Shown here piece by piece: positions 14,040-26,053 of a DNA stretch of 64,000 nt; position 1 is the stretch's first letter; each line of letters opens with the position of its first letter. The position numbers and the translations under genes were made by a program. The DNA lies in the NCBI RefSeq assembly GCF_017654505.1, contig NC_054564.1, positions 6,990,121 through 7,054,120 of the forward strand, read 5' to 3'. This DNA is from Polyodon spathula (lineage: Eukaryota; Chordata; Actinopteri; Acipenseriformes; Polyodontidae). The notes beneath the pieces were generated by a model. It was not told where the DNA came from, searched no databases, and saw only the letters and a list, made by a program, of their open reading frames with translations.

Positions 14040-14449
14040 CTAGATTCATCATGCTCGAATGCTAACTTCAGAAAACTGTAGCCCACATCAGTTATTTCTG
14101 CAGGTTTCGCTGGTAGGAGAGGGCTGGTCATGTCATTCACCACATTAAGTTAATCTATTTTCATATCTGAAATAACCATTAAACACATCGCCCATCTTTG
14201 AAAAGAGGCCATTTAAAAAAAAAAACGCAATTAAACTAGATCATTCCAGGCAGCACAGCTAGCAGTCAACTGTAACGGAAAATGATGATATTAATTAGCT
14301 CATCCACATTTAAAACGATAACAGTAAGAAACTCACTATAACCCTAAGGCATATAATGGGATAAACCACTAGCATAGGGAAGCTGCTTTAATACCAGTGT
14401 AATACCCCAAATTACCTGACAAGTGGTATATTTTGTCATTCACATTCCC
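14040..14449. other. Unassigned intron sequence
   Basis: No recognised feature. Confidence 0.5.
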
Positions 14450-14638
14450 ATTGTAAAAGTTTCCCATGGCAAATAAAGCACAATGACAGCATGGTGAAGC
14501 ATAGATTGTAAAGAATATTGAGTAGGGGAAAGCATATTAATAAGCATGCCAAGCCAGGGTATACCTTGGTGAATGCATAGCATAACCATGAGGGGAAAAC
14601 TGCAAAATTACCATGCAAAAATACTGCAGAAAAGTTTG
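14450..14638. mobile_element. CCCTTAT-family MITE, degraded
   Basis: TTGTAAAAGTTTCCCATGG at one side, ATACTGCAGAAAAGTTTGAG at the other, and the interior motifs AAAGCACAATG, AAAGCATATTAATAAGCATG and GCATAGCATAACCATG in the same order as the copy at 8403. Confidence 0.7.
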
Positions 14639-16611
14639 AGATATTTATCAGGTACTTGCACCAGCTTCGGGGATAAAAAAAATAACGCTAGTTAATGGAA
14701 ATCCCCCAGCCAAATAACTATAGAGACATACTGTGCTGGGTGAGATCTCAGTATCAGCTTCACAGAAACCAAGTCAAGAACAGCAAGGTCATAAAGGCAG
14801 GCAGATTAACAGAGCAGCAATTAGGAATTGGCGCAATGCAGGCTGTCTCTTCTCAAGCTTTACACCAAAATGCTTGAAAACAAGGGATTTGGAAACCTTT
14901 CTAACTATATCCAAGAAGAAGAATCCCTTGAAAACAAACGGAATTTATTTTCTCTTGTTCTGTTTGGTTTTTTTTAAATCGCTGCCACAATGGCAACACG
15001 CAGTTCTCATGTCCAGTTTCTCAGATTTAAATTGTGCATTGTGTAGAAAGTGAGCCAAGCAAACAGCTAGGCTCCCCTCGTCCTTTTCATTCGAATAGAA
15101 ACCACAGGATCGAAGACACTCCGCTCATGTGATTCTACCTGTGGGTGTAATTGACTAATGTAGAATATAATAATTGGAATGTCAAGCGCGGTAACTATAA
15201 CGCTCTCCATAGTTGTGGCTGTGTGTTGCCATGGAAGCTCCCGGGGGCCAGTCTGTATTGTTTCTCTACACAGTGCCTGGTTATTGTCAAGCCCACATTC
15301 ATACATCGGTTTAGTCACCAGCTTACCAGTTCTGTGTATTTTCAAAAGAGGCTTAACTCTTTAGTCTCTATAAGCATTCTTATATCAACTATTACCATTT
15401 GCACATCTGTACTGCAACTTTGATATAGCCTGCAATATTTAATAATGGTAGACTTCAACACCTGCCAAAAGGCTGCACAACTGCAATATTTGTTTGACCT
15501 AAAGGTAATCTGCAGAGGCAGTGTAGTGCCTGGTCTGAAAATCCTCAGCTGCAGGTAAAAGTAGATCATTAAACAGTGCGTCTGTCTGTCCAGTAGGGGT
15601 GTGGCTATACACCGATGTCATGATGCGATGTGCATGGCAGTATGCAGGTCATGATATGTACTGTATCTGTATACATGGGATGATCCTAACGGGCTAGCTG
15701 CATGATGAATAATAAAAGCAAAGGCAAAAATGAAATAGGGAGAGGGAGAGGACCTTCAGTGTGCCCTGAGGGAATCATAATGTATTAATGAAGTATTCAG
15801 ATTGAAATAAGAAATGGCACTTAGACTCATCTGATTAGTCATGCTGCAGATTTCGAATACATGGGTTTCTGCAACAAAACAAACCATGTCATTTTTTTAA
15901 TGGAATTGTATTCATTAGGTAGGGTACACAGCATTTTTTTTTTTTTTTTTTTCCCCAAATGAATTTTCTGCTGCCTCAGTTGTTTAGAAATGTTCTTTGC
16001 TTTATCGTGCAACGCTGTCTCGTGATCGATGACAGGATGCAGAAGACACTTTGTGGAAATACTTTCTAGAAGTTCACTATGCAAATAAAATTGTGTCATG
16101 ATTCTTGTGTAAGAACATCTGTATTTTATGCCTTCCGATTTAGGACTGCACCACTACTTAGATTACTTATCTGCCTGTATTGTTAAAGTAAGGCAATATA
16201 AGACCGTTGTACATAGCTGATTGAGATACGCATAAACTGTACTTGGTTACACTCTGCAGCTGACAGAGAAGCGCTGCTAAATGACATCATGCCAGTGCAT
16301 GGAAAGTGACTGCTTGGCCAGCTGCTTCTTCCACCAAGAAGAGTGTTGCGCATGCAGAACTGTGTATATGCTAACGTTTCCTTTTGATTTTGAGAGCCCC
16401 CACTCTTACTTATTCATAAACTGGTTTTCCATTTTTTTCCCACTTTTTTGTTTTGTTCTGCATTTGACCTTTATGGTTTGATTTAAAAAGAAAATTATAT
16501 ATATAAAGAAATATATATATTTTTTTTTAATCAGTAAATAAATAACCAAGACAATATGTCCAGTGACCCCAGACATACCTGCTTTGAAAAGGGTGTTGTT
16601 TTGTTTCACAG
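14639..16611. other. Unassigned intron sequence before exon 16612
   Basis: No exon or transposon recognised. It contains a long T-run near 15934-15952 and ends with the acceptor TTTGTTTCACAG (AG at 16610-16611). Confidence 0.6.
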
Positions 16612-16833
16612 AGGTGCCCCCCAGTCCGGTGAAGACCCCAGAGATCATGCCGGCGGTCACTTCACCCCGGCAGCGGCGAGACTCTGATCGGTACTGCCAG
16701 CTCTGCAACGCCTGGTTCAACAACCCGGGCATGGCACAGCAGCACTACGATGGCAAGAAGCACAAGAAGAACGCAGCGCGGGCGGACCTGCTAGAGCAGC
16801 TGGGCAAGACAATAGACCTGGGGGAGCTCAAAG
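16612..16833 (+). CDS. zmat4: ZMAT4 exon carrying the third C2H2 finger
   Basis: Begins in phase 1 (AG completes a GAG glutamate with the last base of the previous exon) and ends in phase 1 at donor AAAG/GTGAAA. It first encodes a Pro/Ser-rich linker ([19 protein letters not shown]). Next come [13 protein letters not shown] and a finger C-x2-C-x12-H-x5-H, then [20 protein letters not shown]. The segments around [32 protein letters not shown] and LLEQLG are the most strongly conserved part of ZMAT4, so the identification is firm. Local GC is clearly higher than in the surrounding intron, as expected for coding sequence. The next intron begins with a transposon only 10 bp after the exon; read-through past the donor meets a stop after about 17 codons. 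Confidence 0.96.
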
Positions 16834-16843
16834 GTGAAACGAC

Positions 16844-17035
16844 GATAACACTTTACAGTGTCTCTAATTACTGTGTATTTACATAGCTGTCACTTAGCAA
16901 TTACATGTGTACTAACACATCATTACAATGTTATTATGCATAGGTACAGTGTACTTAACCTGTAAATCGTTTTGCATGATGTAACCCTAACGCTATCCCT
17001 AACCCTACCCCTAACTGTAAACTCTCAACCTAACA
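16844..17035. mobile_element. Left half of telomere-core MITE abutting a splice donor
   Basis: Starts GATAACACTTTACAGTGTCT (family consensus GGTAACACTTTA...), 10 bp after the last base of the ZMAT4 exon at 16833. It runs through ATTTACATAG, ATTATGCATAG and TTTTGCATGATGTAACCC into degenerate CCCTAA units, then stops, with no right arm. Confidence 0.85.
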
Positions 17036-18301
17036 TCACATGTATACCCTCTTACTCGCCCACCAGGGAACTGGTTATCTCAAAATGAATTGCTTTGGAA
17101 CTCAGAGGAAGTGCAGAAGATATTCAGGTGTTGTTCCTATGGGATTCAGTCACAATTCAGTATGAATTTGCAGTTGTTATTTAAAAGAATAGATTTTTTT
17201 TTCCCCCGCTAGCAGCCTCAAGGAATAGAAATGCAAGTCTGTGGCTGCCGACAGGATTTCTCTGCTTGCAGGTTGAGGTTTCCAGATCAGGTCGTTGCCT
17301 CACCCCAGGGGAGCCCAGTGTAAGGGCGAAGGAGAGCAGAGCTTCTTACAATGTTATCTCCAGGGGAACTGGACCTGTACTGGCTGTGTACACTGGTGAT
17401 GTTACTGCACTTCAGTGAGCTTTACTGATTAAGCTCAATGAATCACTCACACCAGCACACCACTGAGCCTGACATACATGTGTTTCAGGTATTCCTATTG
17501 GTATGAGGAATAATTGCTGAAACAGTTTGCAGTGTGCTTCTCTAAGAAACTGCAAAGGGAGTGGAGTGTGCTAATCCTGCAGTAGCTCTGTATCACACTA
17601 AGGGGACATGGTAGCACAATGTTTGGAGAAAGGCAGCTATAATGAGATGAGGTTACCATTGGTAGAATGATACCTCGTTTAAAAACTAATTTAAACCACA
17701 AAGCACAGCAGGTTTTGCTCTAAACAAAAATAAATGGGCACATTTCACAAAAGTCACAGGTTTGTTTTTTACAGTTTTTTTTTCCACCAGTCAGGCGGCG
17801 TTATTGGTTCACAGATCACACAGTTTTGTCGTGATGTGCCATTACAAAAACTTTAGGATTGTCAGAATCCATCAGTTAAGCAAAGCGATGATTCCGGCAG
17901 GGAATTCACTTTAACCTTAGATCAAATCGCGTAAATGTCAAGACTGTTCCAATACCAGATCAACTCGTCAATCGAATAGCTCGTATCTTATTTGTCCTTC
18001 AATAAATGATGCGTCCAATGATGGGCAAGAAAAGGATTTGTACCTTACCTCGATCCATTACGTCCCCACTGTGCGCCAGAGTTTGCCTCCAGCTCCCCAG
18101 CCTCCTCCTGCTGTTTTTGGCTTTGTCTAATGGGGAGGGCAGCTATCCCGTCCCCCTGTCCACGGCTTCGCTATGGCCAGCCTCTCCACCTATCTCCAAG
18201 CTAATTTATGGGCTGGAATGGTAAATTGGATGTAAAGAAATATTTGCTGGCTTTCTTACCTTTTTAATTTGTCTCCAGATCATTGTGCACTCAAAGCACA
18301 G
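17036..18301. other. Unassigned intron sequence
   Basis: No element or exon recognised. Confidence 0.55.
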
Positions 18302-18323
18302 ACACACACGCGCACACACACAC

Positions 18324-18420
<97 letters not shown>
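18302..18420. repeat. (CA)n microsatellite
   Basis: About 119 bp of CA with a few CG interruptions at the left side. It creates spurious Thr-His and Cys-Val open frames on the two strands. Confidence 0.97.
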
Positions 18421-18422
<2 letters not shown>

Positions 18423-18734
18423 TCTCTTAAAGATTGCTATTTTGTGAAAGAAGCATGTACTAATAATTGGTACAAGCACTTACAACTGCTTTCAAGGTGG
18501 TACATTTACAAAATAACCTATACACTAGCGATCGTGACAACAGCAAAATCATAGCTGTGTCTACATGATTGCTTTCATTGGTTTCACAGATGCTTGCAGC
18601 TGCTTTAAATTGGCACAGACAGTCAATGGTTCATAATGTTAGACTGCAATCGAAGAGCCAAAAACAATATCCACTGGTCCTGCTTTCTCGATCTGAAAAT
18701 CATTAACATTTCAAGGGAGAAGCTTCTAGACTGT

Positions 18735-18760
18735 AGGGTTGGGGTTAGGGTTAGGGTTAA
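18735..18760. repeat. Short telomere-like (TTAGGG)n tract
   Basis: About four TTAGGG-like units, one altered to TTGGGG. MITE arms are not visible around it, although AAAAGTGT follows. Confidence 0.85.
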
Positions 18761-19808
18761 AAGTGTCCAATTTCAGTAGATTTGTTCCCTGCTTTATGTT
18801 GCCCTTCATATTTAAACTGGAAAGCAATTCTTTTTGTTTGTTTCTTTTGCTTTAAAATGCTTTCTGCGTGTAGCAATATATATATATATATTTTTTTTTA
18901 CTTGGAAATAATAATTACGACAGAGCGATCGAGATTGAGTTTTCTTTATTGCATTGGTTTTTCAATAAACCAAGCTGTAGAAATGCGAATAGTTCTACAA
19001 AAAAAAAAAAAATGTAATTAAATTATAGAGAGTGGTCAAGGCCTTACAGCACAAGTTATTGTCTCATGTTTAGTGTAAAAGTGTCTTCTTACTGTTGTAT
19101 AATAAAAGCACTCCCTGTGCAGGAGGCATTGGGACCCCTTGTGAGTTCTTAATATCTGTCAATGTAAGGTGAGGTGGCATGACAAACAGGCTTCACTTTC
19201 CTCAATGTGAAAAGAAAAGCCGTTGACAGCAGTGGATAGAAGAAACACTCCATTTGTTCAGTGTTGGCATTTCCTGATGTATTTCTTACATAAATATTTC
19301 AAAGTGCCAGCTTCTGCTTTTGCTTTTGTTCCCCCTTCGGACTGGAATAAACTACCAACAGAACTCAGATCCACAGTGTCACTTTCATGATTACTTGAAC
19401 CAGCCTTATGATGCGAAGTGAATACAGTAATACCTGGATTGTGACACTGTGTGCTTTCTGCATGCTTGTGTGTAACTGTAACTCGCTCCTGCCTTCCTCC
19501 TGGGACGGCATTGTAAACAAGCTGTTTTTTTAGATCATATGGCTTTTCCAGTGAATGCGATTTTCCATTGTAAATAAGCAATACATCCGCTAGGGTCAGA
19601 GCGTTGCAGGGGTGCTTTAAACCTCTTTTAAATAGGGGTCCCCAAGTGGCTCTCCTGGTACAAGCACTTTCATTTCTCTTTTTAATTATTGGCCTCATTA
19701 TTGTGGCCCATGGTAGTGATTAAGCTGTAAAAGTGTGACTGTTTGATTATTAGAATCAATAAAAGAAACTTGTTAAATTCTGCAAAATCCTTGTTGTGTG
19801 CACTCCTT

Positions 19809-19810
19809 CG

Positions 19811-19861
<51 letters not shown>
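19809..19861. repeat. (CG)n(CA)n microsatellite
   Basis: A short CG tract runs directly into CA; alternating purine-pyrimidine, so it can form Z-DNA. Confidence 0.95.
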
Positions 19862-19864
<3 letters not shown>

Positions 19865-21010
19865 TCATTTAGTTTCCTTGCGCCAAGTCGCTCTTTAAAG
19901 ATTTTCATATCTTTTCAAAAACTGCATACAATCTCATGCAGTACATGGGTGCACCCCATACATGAACACATGTACCTGCTTGTTATGTAGCAAGAGGTAC
20001 CTGCAAGGGAGGACACTGGCGAGAGGAAAGCCATTCAAAAGTGTAGAAAGATATCTGGTTAATTGGATACACTTCTAGAGATTAAGACAAGCACTGAGGG
20101 CTCAATTAACCAATCCGTTCAAAATAAAACGAATGAATTGTGTAATGAAATAGCGCAGTCCCTTCCTTGCTTAGTCTTCCTTGAGACACAGCCAGCGCGG
20201 CGGCAGTCATGCACCCAGTCTCCAACTGTTTCTGTCAATCACACCCCATGGATACAGCATGTAAACAGCAATTAAACGAAGGGCTCGGTATTTAGACAGC
20301 TGCTGTTTAAAGCAGATGCGCCAGTAGTGCTTTGATTGTCGCAGCAGGATTTCAACACTGCTGCCTTTTCATCTCAAGAAAGACAATTGCAGGAACAAAA
20401 GAAATACTGAACATAGCTAACCCCTCGGGCAGCATTGCCAGTAACGCCTGCACTAACAGCTGATTGAATTAACTTATTAGGTCTCACGTCAACAAATACT
20501 AATTGGCATTAATATCAAGCCGGGTGTTCTATAGTTCTATTCAAGTGATATGTTAACTTTAAAGTGGAGTTCGGGGGCAGAAGCTAGGGCAGCTGTCCTA
20601 TTTCTCTCCTGCCTATCGAAGCTGTCTGCCTGTTTAAACCACATCACAGTCTTTGTTCTGTCTCTTGCGTTTTGCTTTTTCCTCCTCCTCCTCCTCTTCT
20701 GTATTTTAATTTTCACGTTGCCTCTGCATCAGTCTCCTCCTCGGGGAGGGGGGTAGTGAGTCTCACTTCCCCGGACTCAAGTCAGCCGCAGTTACTCATG
20801 CCTTTAGTTAAAAGGGAAGTCGAGGGGACCACCGGCCACCCTGTTCTTTCACAGCTCATGCTCTTTGTCTTGTCTCACCCAAATACTAACAGACTCCATC
20901 TTTCAGATAGCCCTGCAGGCACACTCCAGTGCCTGGCCTTGGAGGACCCGCCTCACCACTTTGAGGGCGGCTCCTGGACACAAGGTTTCTCTTTCCTTCC
21001 TTCTTTCCAG

Positions 21011-23256
21011 GTTCCGTCCCCTGGGGACATGGCTCGGCCCGCGAGGCAGCACTTCCAAGGATTCTCTACAGGTTGAGAGGATTTCTGTGTTTTTCAGGGG
21101 GTCCCGGGGGCCCATGGGGCTGACTAACAGTTCAAAAACAAGCACTCCTGGCTTGCAGGCCATCATCATTCCCTCAAGGCTAAGCCTCTAAACACTAACC
21201 CAAATTCTTCAAGCAGCCCTAGCTACCTTGGGATTCCACAGGGAGAATTTAATTGGCTCTGGTGCTCCTGCGGGTTAGTGAGACAAAACCAGCAAGGACT
21301 GTGCTACAACGGACTCTAGCGGCCAGGCAGCCAGTGAGCTGAGGCGGACACCAGCAGGGCTGGCCATTGCCCTCCAGAGGTAGCTCGTTGACACCCGCTC
21401 TTGGAAGAATGTTAGTCCCTGGAATCTTTAGGTAAACTCAAAGAGAGCTCAAAATCAGGTAAAGGAATTTTCAAACAGAACCTAGAACCACTTGGAATAT
21501 AGAGGAGAGAAGCAAACGAAAGAACATCTTTGATGAAACTGAAATCATCCGTCCAGAAGCCACTCTAGAAACTAAGCTCAGTGCACCGGGCGTGCCATTG
21601 GAATCTGTGCGTGGAATTACAGGTTTGTGCTAACCTCATCCAGATTGCTATGACTCCAGCATCCCAAGCCACTGCCAACATTATAGTGAACATATGTTAC
21701 TGACTCTCACCCTGGCTGCCCGACTGAGCAACTGCACGGAAACAGACCATAATACGACAGCAGGCTGTAAATCACTCCAGTAACGTGCAAGGTTTTATTA
21801 AATCCTCTTGGAAACCTGAAATCATTATGTTCATAAAAGAAGAAAAAAAAAAACTATTGGCCACAGATGGGGCTTCTGTATGAAACTCAAGTGCCTTCTA
21901 TAAAGGGTTAATTAGATTCCAGTGGCTTAATGCCTTACTGCTATCTGCTTCCCTGTTTGTTGTTAAATGATCACACACGATCTCCCCTGCCCAACTCCCT
22001 TTGTACTGTTCTTGTCGGTACAACTTGCTTGTTTGGGTGAATGTGCGTTTTGATTGATGCAATTCCTGCCCCACCACACGTATAGTTGGCTGATCAGTGT
22101 CTGTCGCAGTGGAATTCGCCCTTCCATATGAAACAGGATGAACTACATGTTAACTATAGGGACAAACATGATCTCAGTACCCTCGAGGTTGCAAACAGTT
22201 ATGGCAGAACTCATTTATCAAGAGAGATTTGTAGTCTTTTCACAGTCTTCAATGAGCCGCTGTATTTTTATGACCCAGCAGTCGTTCCTAACAGCATGCT
22301 CCTTGTTTTTAAAGAACTGCAAAATGTGATTTAACCAAGCTTAATAAAGCCTTCATCAACGTCCTGCATGCTGCTCAAACTCTACAAAATGCAAAAAGAG
22401 ACACCTCACACACAGCGTATCAGCTTTATTTATATATAAGACTGTACACTGGAATTGCTATTAGACAGTTGGGTTGTTTAGTTTTAGGCTGCAGTGTTCT
22501 ATGAAATCTGTACACAGGATGAGGTGTGCTGGAATCCTGGCACATCTACAACTGTTGATTTCATTATACATGATTTATGATCGAAACGATCTGTTAGAGG
22601 AAGAAACCAAGAAGCTGTAAAATTTGCTTAAGCTGCAGTTCCCCTTGTTTACAAGACTTCATGAAAATGAACAGTCTGCCTCGAAGTTCCCCTCTTTCAT
22701 GGAGATTCTGAAACACCTTAGTTAGGAAGATAGATACTAAAACGATTATTCCCGTCACTGCTTCGCTTTTCTGATTTGCTCCTGCTGCATTACATTTGCA
22801 AACCTAACAATTCCATATCCAGATGAATGAAGTGGTGCTGTGAGACGATGCTGAAGTAGCGTCTTACAGACATGCGTTTATTTCAGAATTAGAACTTGCC
22901 TTTCATTTAGGCCATACCTTCTGGGTGTCTTTAAAAAACAAACCAAAAAAAATGTTAATAATTTAACCAAATTTGAATCCTATTTTTTGCATTGATAATA
23001 CTTTTGCAGACTCTTATTTTTTTCATTGCAATTTGCATTTAAAATTCCTAAGGCTTCGGTTTGATCAGCCCCTTAGTAATGTGGGGGGGGGTATCCTATT
23101 GGTTAAACTACTGCAGTTTATTAGAGCATCTAATGAGATCAAATGAGGCTGACCTTCCAGAGTAATGCAGAGCTGGATTGATTGCAGTTCCTCTGCTTGT
23201 GTTCATCGATTAAAGGGGTCTTGTTCTTCCTGATGTTCTTCCGCATTGTGTTGCAG
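21011..23256. other. Unassigned intron sequence before exon 23257
   Basis: It opens with a cryptic exon-like segment at 21011-21071, discussed under findings. The rest has no recognised feature until the acceptor ATTGTGTTGCAG (AG at 23255-23256). Confidence 0.5.
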
Positions 23257-23353
23257 CTCTGAAACGCAGTTACACCTGTGATGTCTGCAGTGTGACGCTA
23301 AACTCAGTAGACCAGTACCATGCACACCTGCAGGGGTCCAAGCACCAGAACAA
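23257..23353 (+). CDS. zmat4: ZMAT4 exon carrying the fourth C2H2 finger
   Basis: 97 bp. It opens in phase 1 (CT completes a GCT alanine) and ends in phase 2 (AA) at the strong donor GTGAGT. It encodes [11 protein letters not shown] and a finger C-x2-C-x12-H-x5-H, ending HLQGSKHQN. This matches the C-terminal finger of ZMAT4 (mammalian form, from memory: RCTIC...QYHAHLKGSKHQ). All four zinc ligands are present. The intron side starts with a 227-bp pyrimidine-rich tract within 6 bp of the exon. Confidence 0.95.
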
Positions 23354-23358
23354 GTGAG

Positions 23359-23585
23359 TACTCCTTTCTTTCTTACGTTCTTTGTTGCTTTCTTTCTTTC
23401 TCTCTGTCTTTGTTTTCCCTTTCTTTTTCTTTCTCGCTTTCATTCTCTTCTTTCTCTCTTTTTCTTTCTCTTTCTCTCTTGATTTCCCCTTTCTCTTTCT
23501 TACTTTTTCTGTTTTTTCTTTCTTTTTCTGTTTCTCCTTTCTTTTTCTCTCTCTTTTTCTTTCCCCTGTCTTTCTCTCTCTATTA
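23359..23585. repeat. Polypyrimidine (TTTC/CTCT)n tract
   Basis: More than 200 bp almost wholly C and T on the + strand, just inside the intron. It yields artefactual Phe/Ser/Leu-rich frames on + and Lys/Glu/Arg-rich frames on -. Confidence 0.95.
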
Positions 23586-23784
23586 GTTCGGACGACTTCA
23601 GATTTTATTCTATGCATGGATTGAAACCTGTATCCAAAATAAGATGCACTTGAATTTGTACAAATTCTTCTGGATTTGGCTAACATCCCCTAAGTAATTT
23701 CTTTAGTTGGCTGTTAAAAGTGTTGGACTGCGTTGCATGTGGGAGAAACCCAGCGACTTAGAAAAAAAACTTAACCTATACGGA

Positions 23785-23932
23785 TACACCATTGAAGTAA
23801 GTTCACTTATTACATCAGAAAAGGGTTAGGTTTAGAGTTAGGGTTAGGGATAGGGTTATATCATGCAAAACAAATTACACGTTAAGCACATTGTAACTAT
23901 GCATAATAACATTGTAATTATTTGTAATTAAA
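23785..23932. mobile_element. Telomere-core MITE, core plus part of right arm
   Basis: Degenerate TTAGGG units (23821-23858), then ATATCATGCAAAACAAATTAC, AAGCACATTGTAACTATGCA and TAATAACATTGTAATTATTTG, as in the other copies. Both ends are missing. Confidence 0.8.
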
Positions 23933-25185
<1,253 letters not shown>

Positions 25186-25317
25186 CACAGAGAGGGAGAT
25201 CAAAAACAACAAACCGCTTTACGTCCAAGGAGAATCAGGATCCAGTAGGATACTAGTATGCATATATAGGTTTGAAAAGAGGTACTCTATGTACATGTAT
25301 TGCTGAAACCATAAAGA

Positions 25318-25388
25318 GTAGAATGCATTTGAATGTAGAATGCATTTGAATGTAGAATGCATTTGAATGTAGAATGCATTTGAATGTA
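25318..25388. repeat. 17-bp minisatellite, about four copies
   Basis: Unit GTAGAATGCATTTGAAT repeated four times without change, then decaying copies to about 25413. Confidence 0.95.
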
Positions 25389-25901
25389 TTAGAATGTAAA
25401 TTGTATTAGAATGATGCAATGATCTTCCATTTCAAATCTTGAATTCCTGCGCAGAATCATTTGTAACTTGCTGTGCACTAAATCAGCCACTGCTTCCCTG
25501 CCTACCTTTATGTTTAATAACAACTTCAAGTTATTGCCTCGGGGAAAATCGTTATAGAAAGCATTCCCTATCAAGACTACAAATGAATGTCCTTTTTTTC
25601 TTTTCTTGGCAGTCGAAATTATTAATCTTATGTGCAGTATGTTTGAAGAATTAAATAGCACTAATAATATACTCCTGGAGGAAACCTGTTAAAGAGAATA
25701 CGGGCTGGCAGAAAGATATGGGGACGTTTGAGCAGAAATGAACTGCTTGAATGTAACAGCCACTATTATTAACCCTTAGATTGTAGATTACAAAAATGCT
25801 GTCATTCTCAATTGTGCAGTTGTGAAAGAAACACACAGTGAACATGTATTTTCAAAAACTTGCTATTTGCTACTAGAGGTTAAAAAAAAGTTCTCAAATG
25901 T

Positions 25902-26053
25902 CCTTGTAAAAGTTTACCCCAGTAAATTTGAACAGCAACTGTGCAGTTATACTGTGCATTCTCACGGTTGACCGGTGTTTGCCAAATCTATGCTTTACCA
26001 TTCTTTCACTGTGCTTTATTAAACTTTGCATTTACAATGGTAAACTTTTTAGG
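25902..26053. mobile_element. CCCTTAT-family MITE copy
   Basis: Begins TCCTTGTAAAAGTTTACCCC and ends ACAATGGTAAACTTTTTAGG, with ATGCTTTACCA and TGTGCTTTATTAAACTTTGC inside; orientation opposite to the copy at 8403. Confidence 0.7.

Larger units (their letters stand above)
18421..21010. other. Unassigned intron sequence
   Basis: Contains the short telomere-like tract at 18735 and the CG/CA repeat at 19809. No exon of ZMAT4 and no transposon were recognised. The region 20670-21190 is more GC-rich and open in several frames, but the translations show no known domain. Confidence 0.5.

Noticed and set aside
18206..18554. Cys-Val and Thr-His repeat frames
   Set aside because: Products of the (CA)n microsatellite in different frames. 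The same applies to frames at 25073, 46645, 53888, 56329 and 58197.
19258..19698. 146-codon - strand open frame
   Set aside because: One of the longest frames in the window, but no domain, no repeat-family similarity, no splice or promoter context, and it lies in a ZMAT4 intron.
20672..21191. Overlapping + strand frames of 134 and 108 codons
   Set aside because: Local higher GC and pyrimidine-rich sequence keep several frames open on both strands; the peptides resemble nothing I know. Only the 61-bp cryptic exon is kept, as a low-interest finding.
23270..23686. Lys/Glu/Arg-rich - strand open frame of 138 codons
   Set aside because: It is the reverse of the polypyrimidine tract after the ZMAT4 exon and overlaps the exon antisense; composition alone explains it.
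25318..25388. CRISPR-like array
   Set aside because: Four 17-bp units are directly adjacent with no spacers; an ordinary minisatellite in a vertebrate genome.
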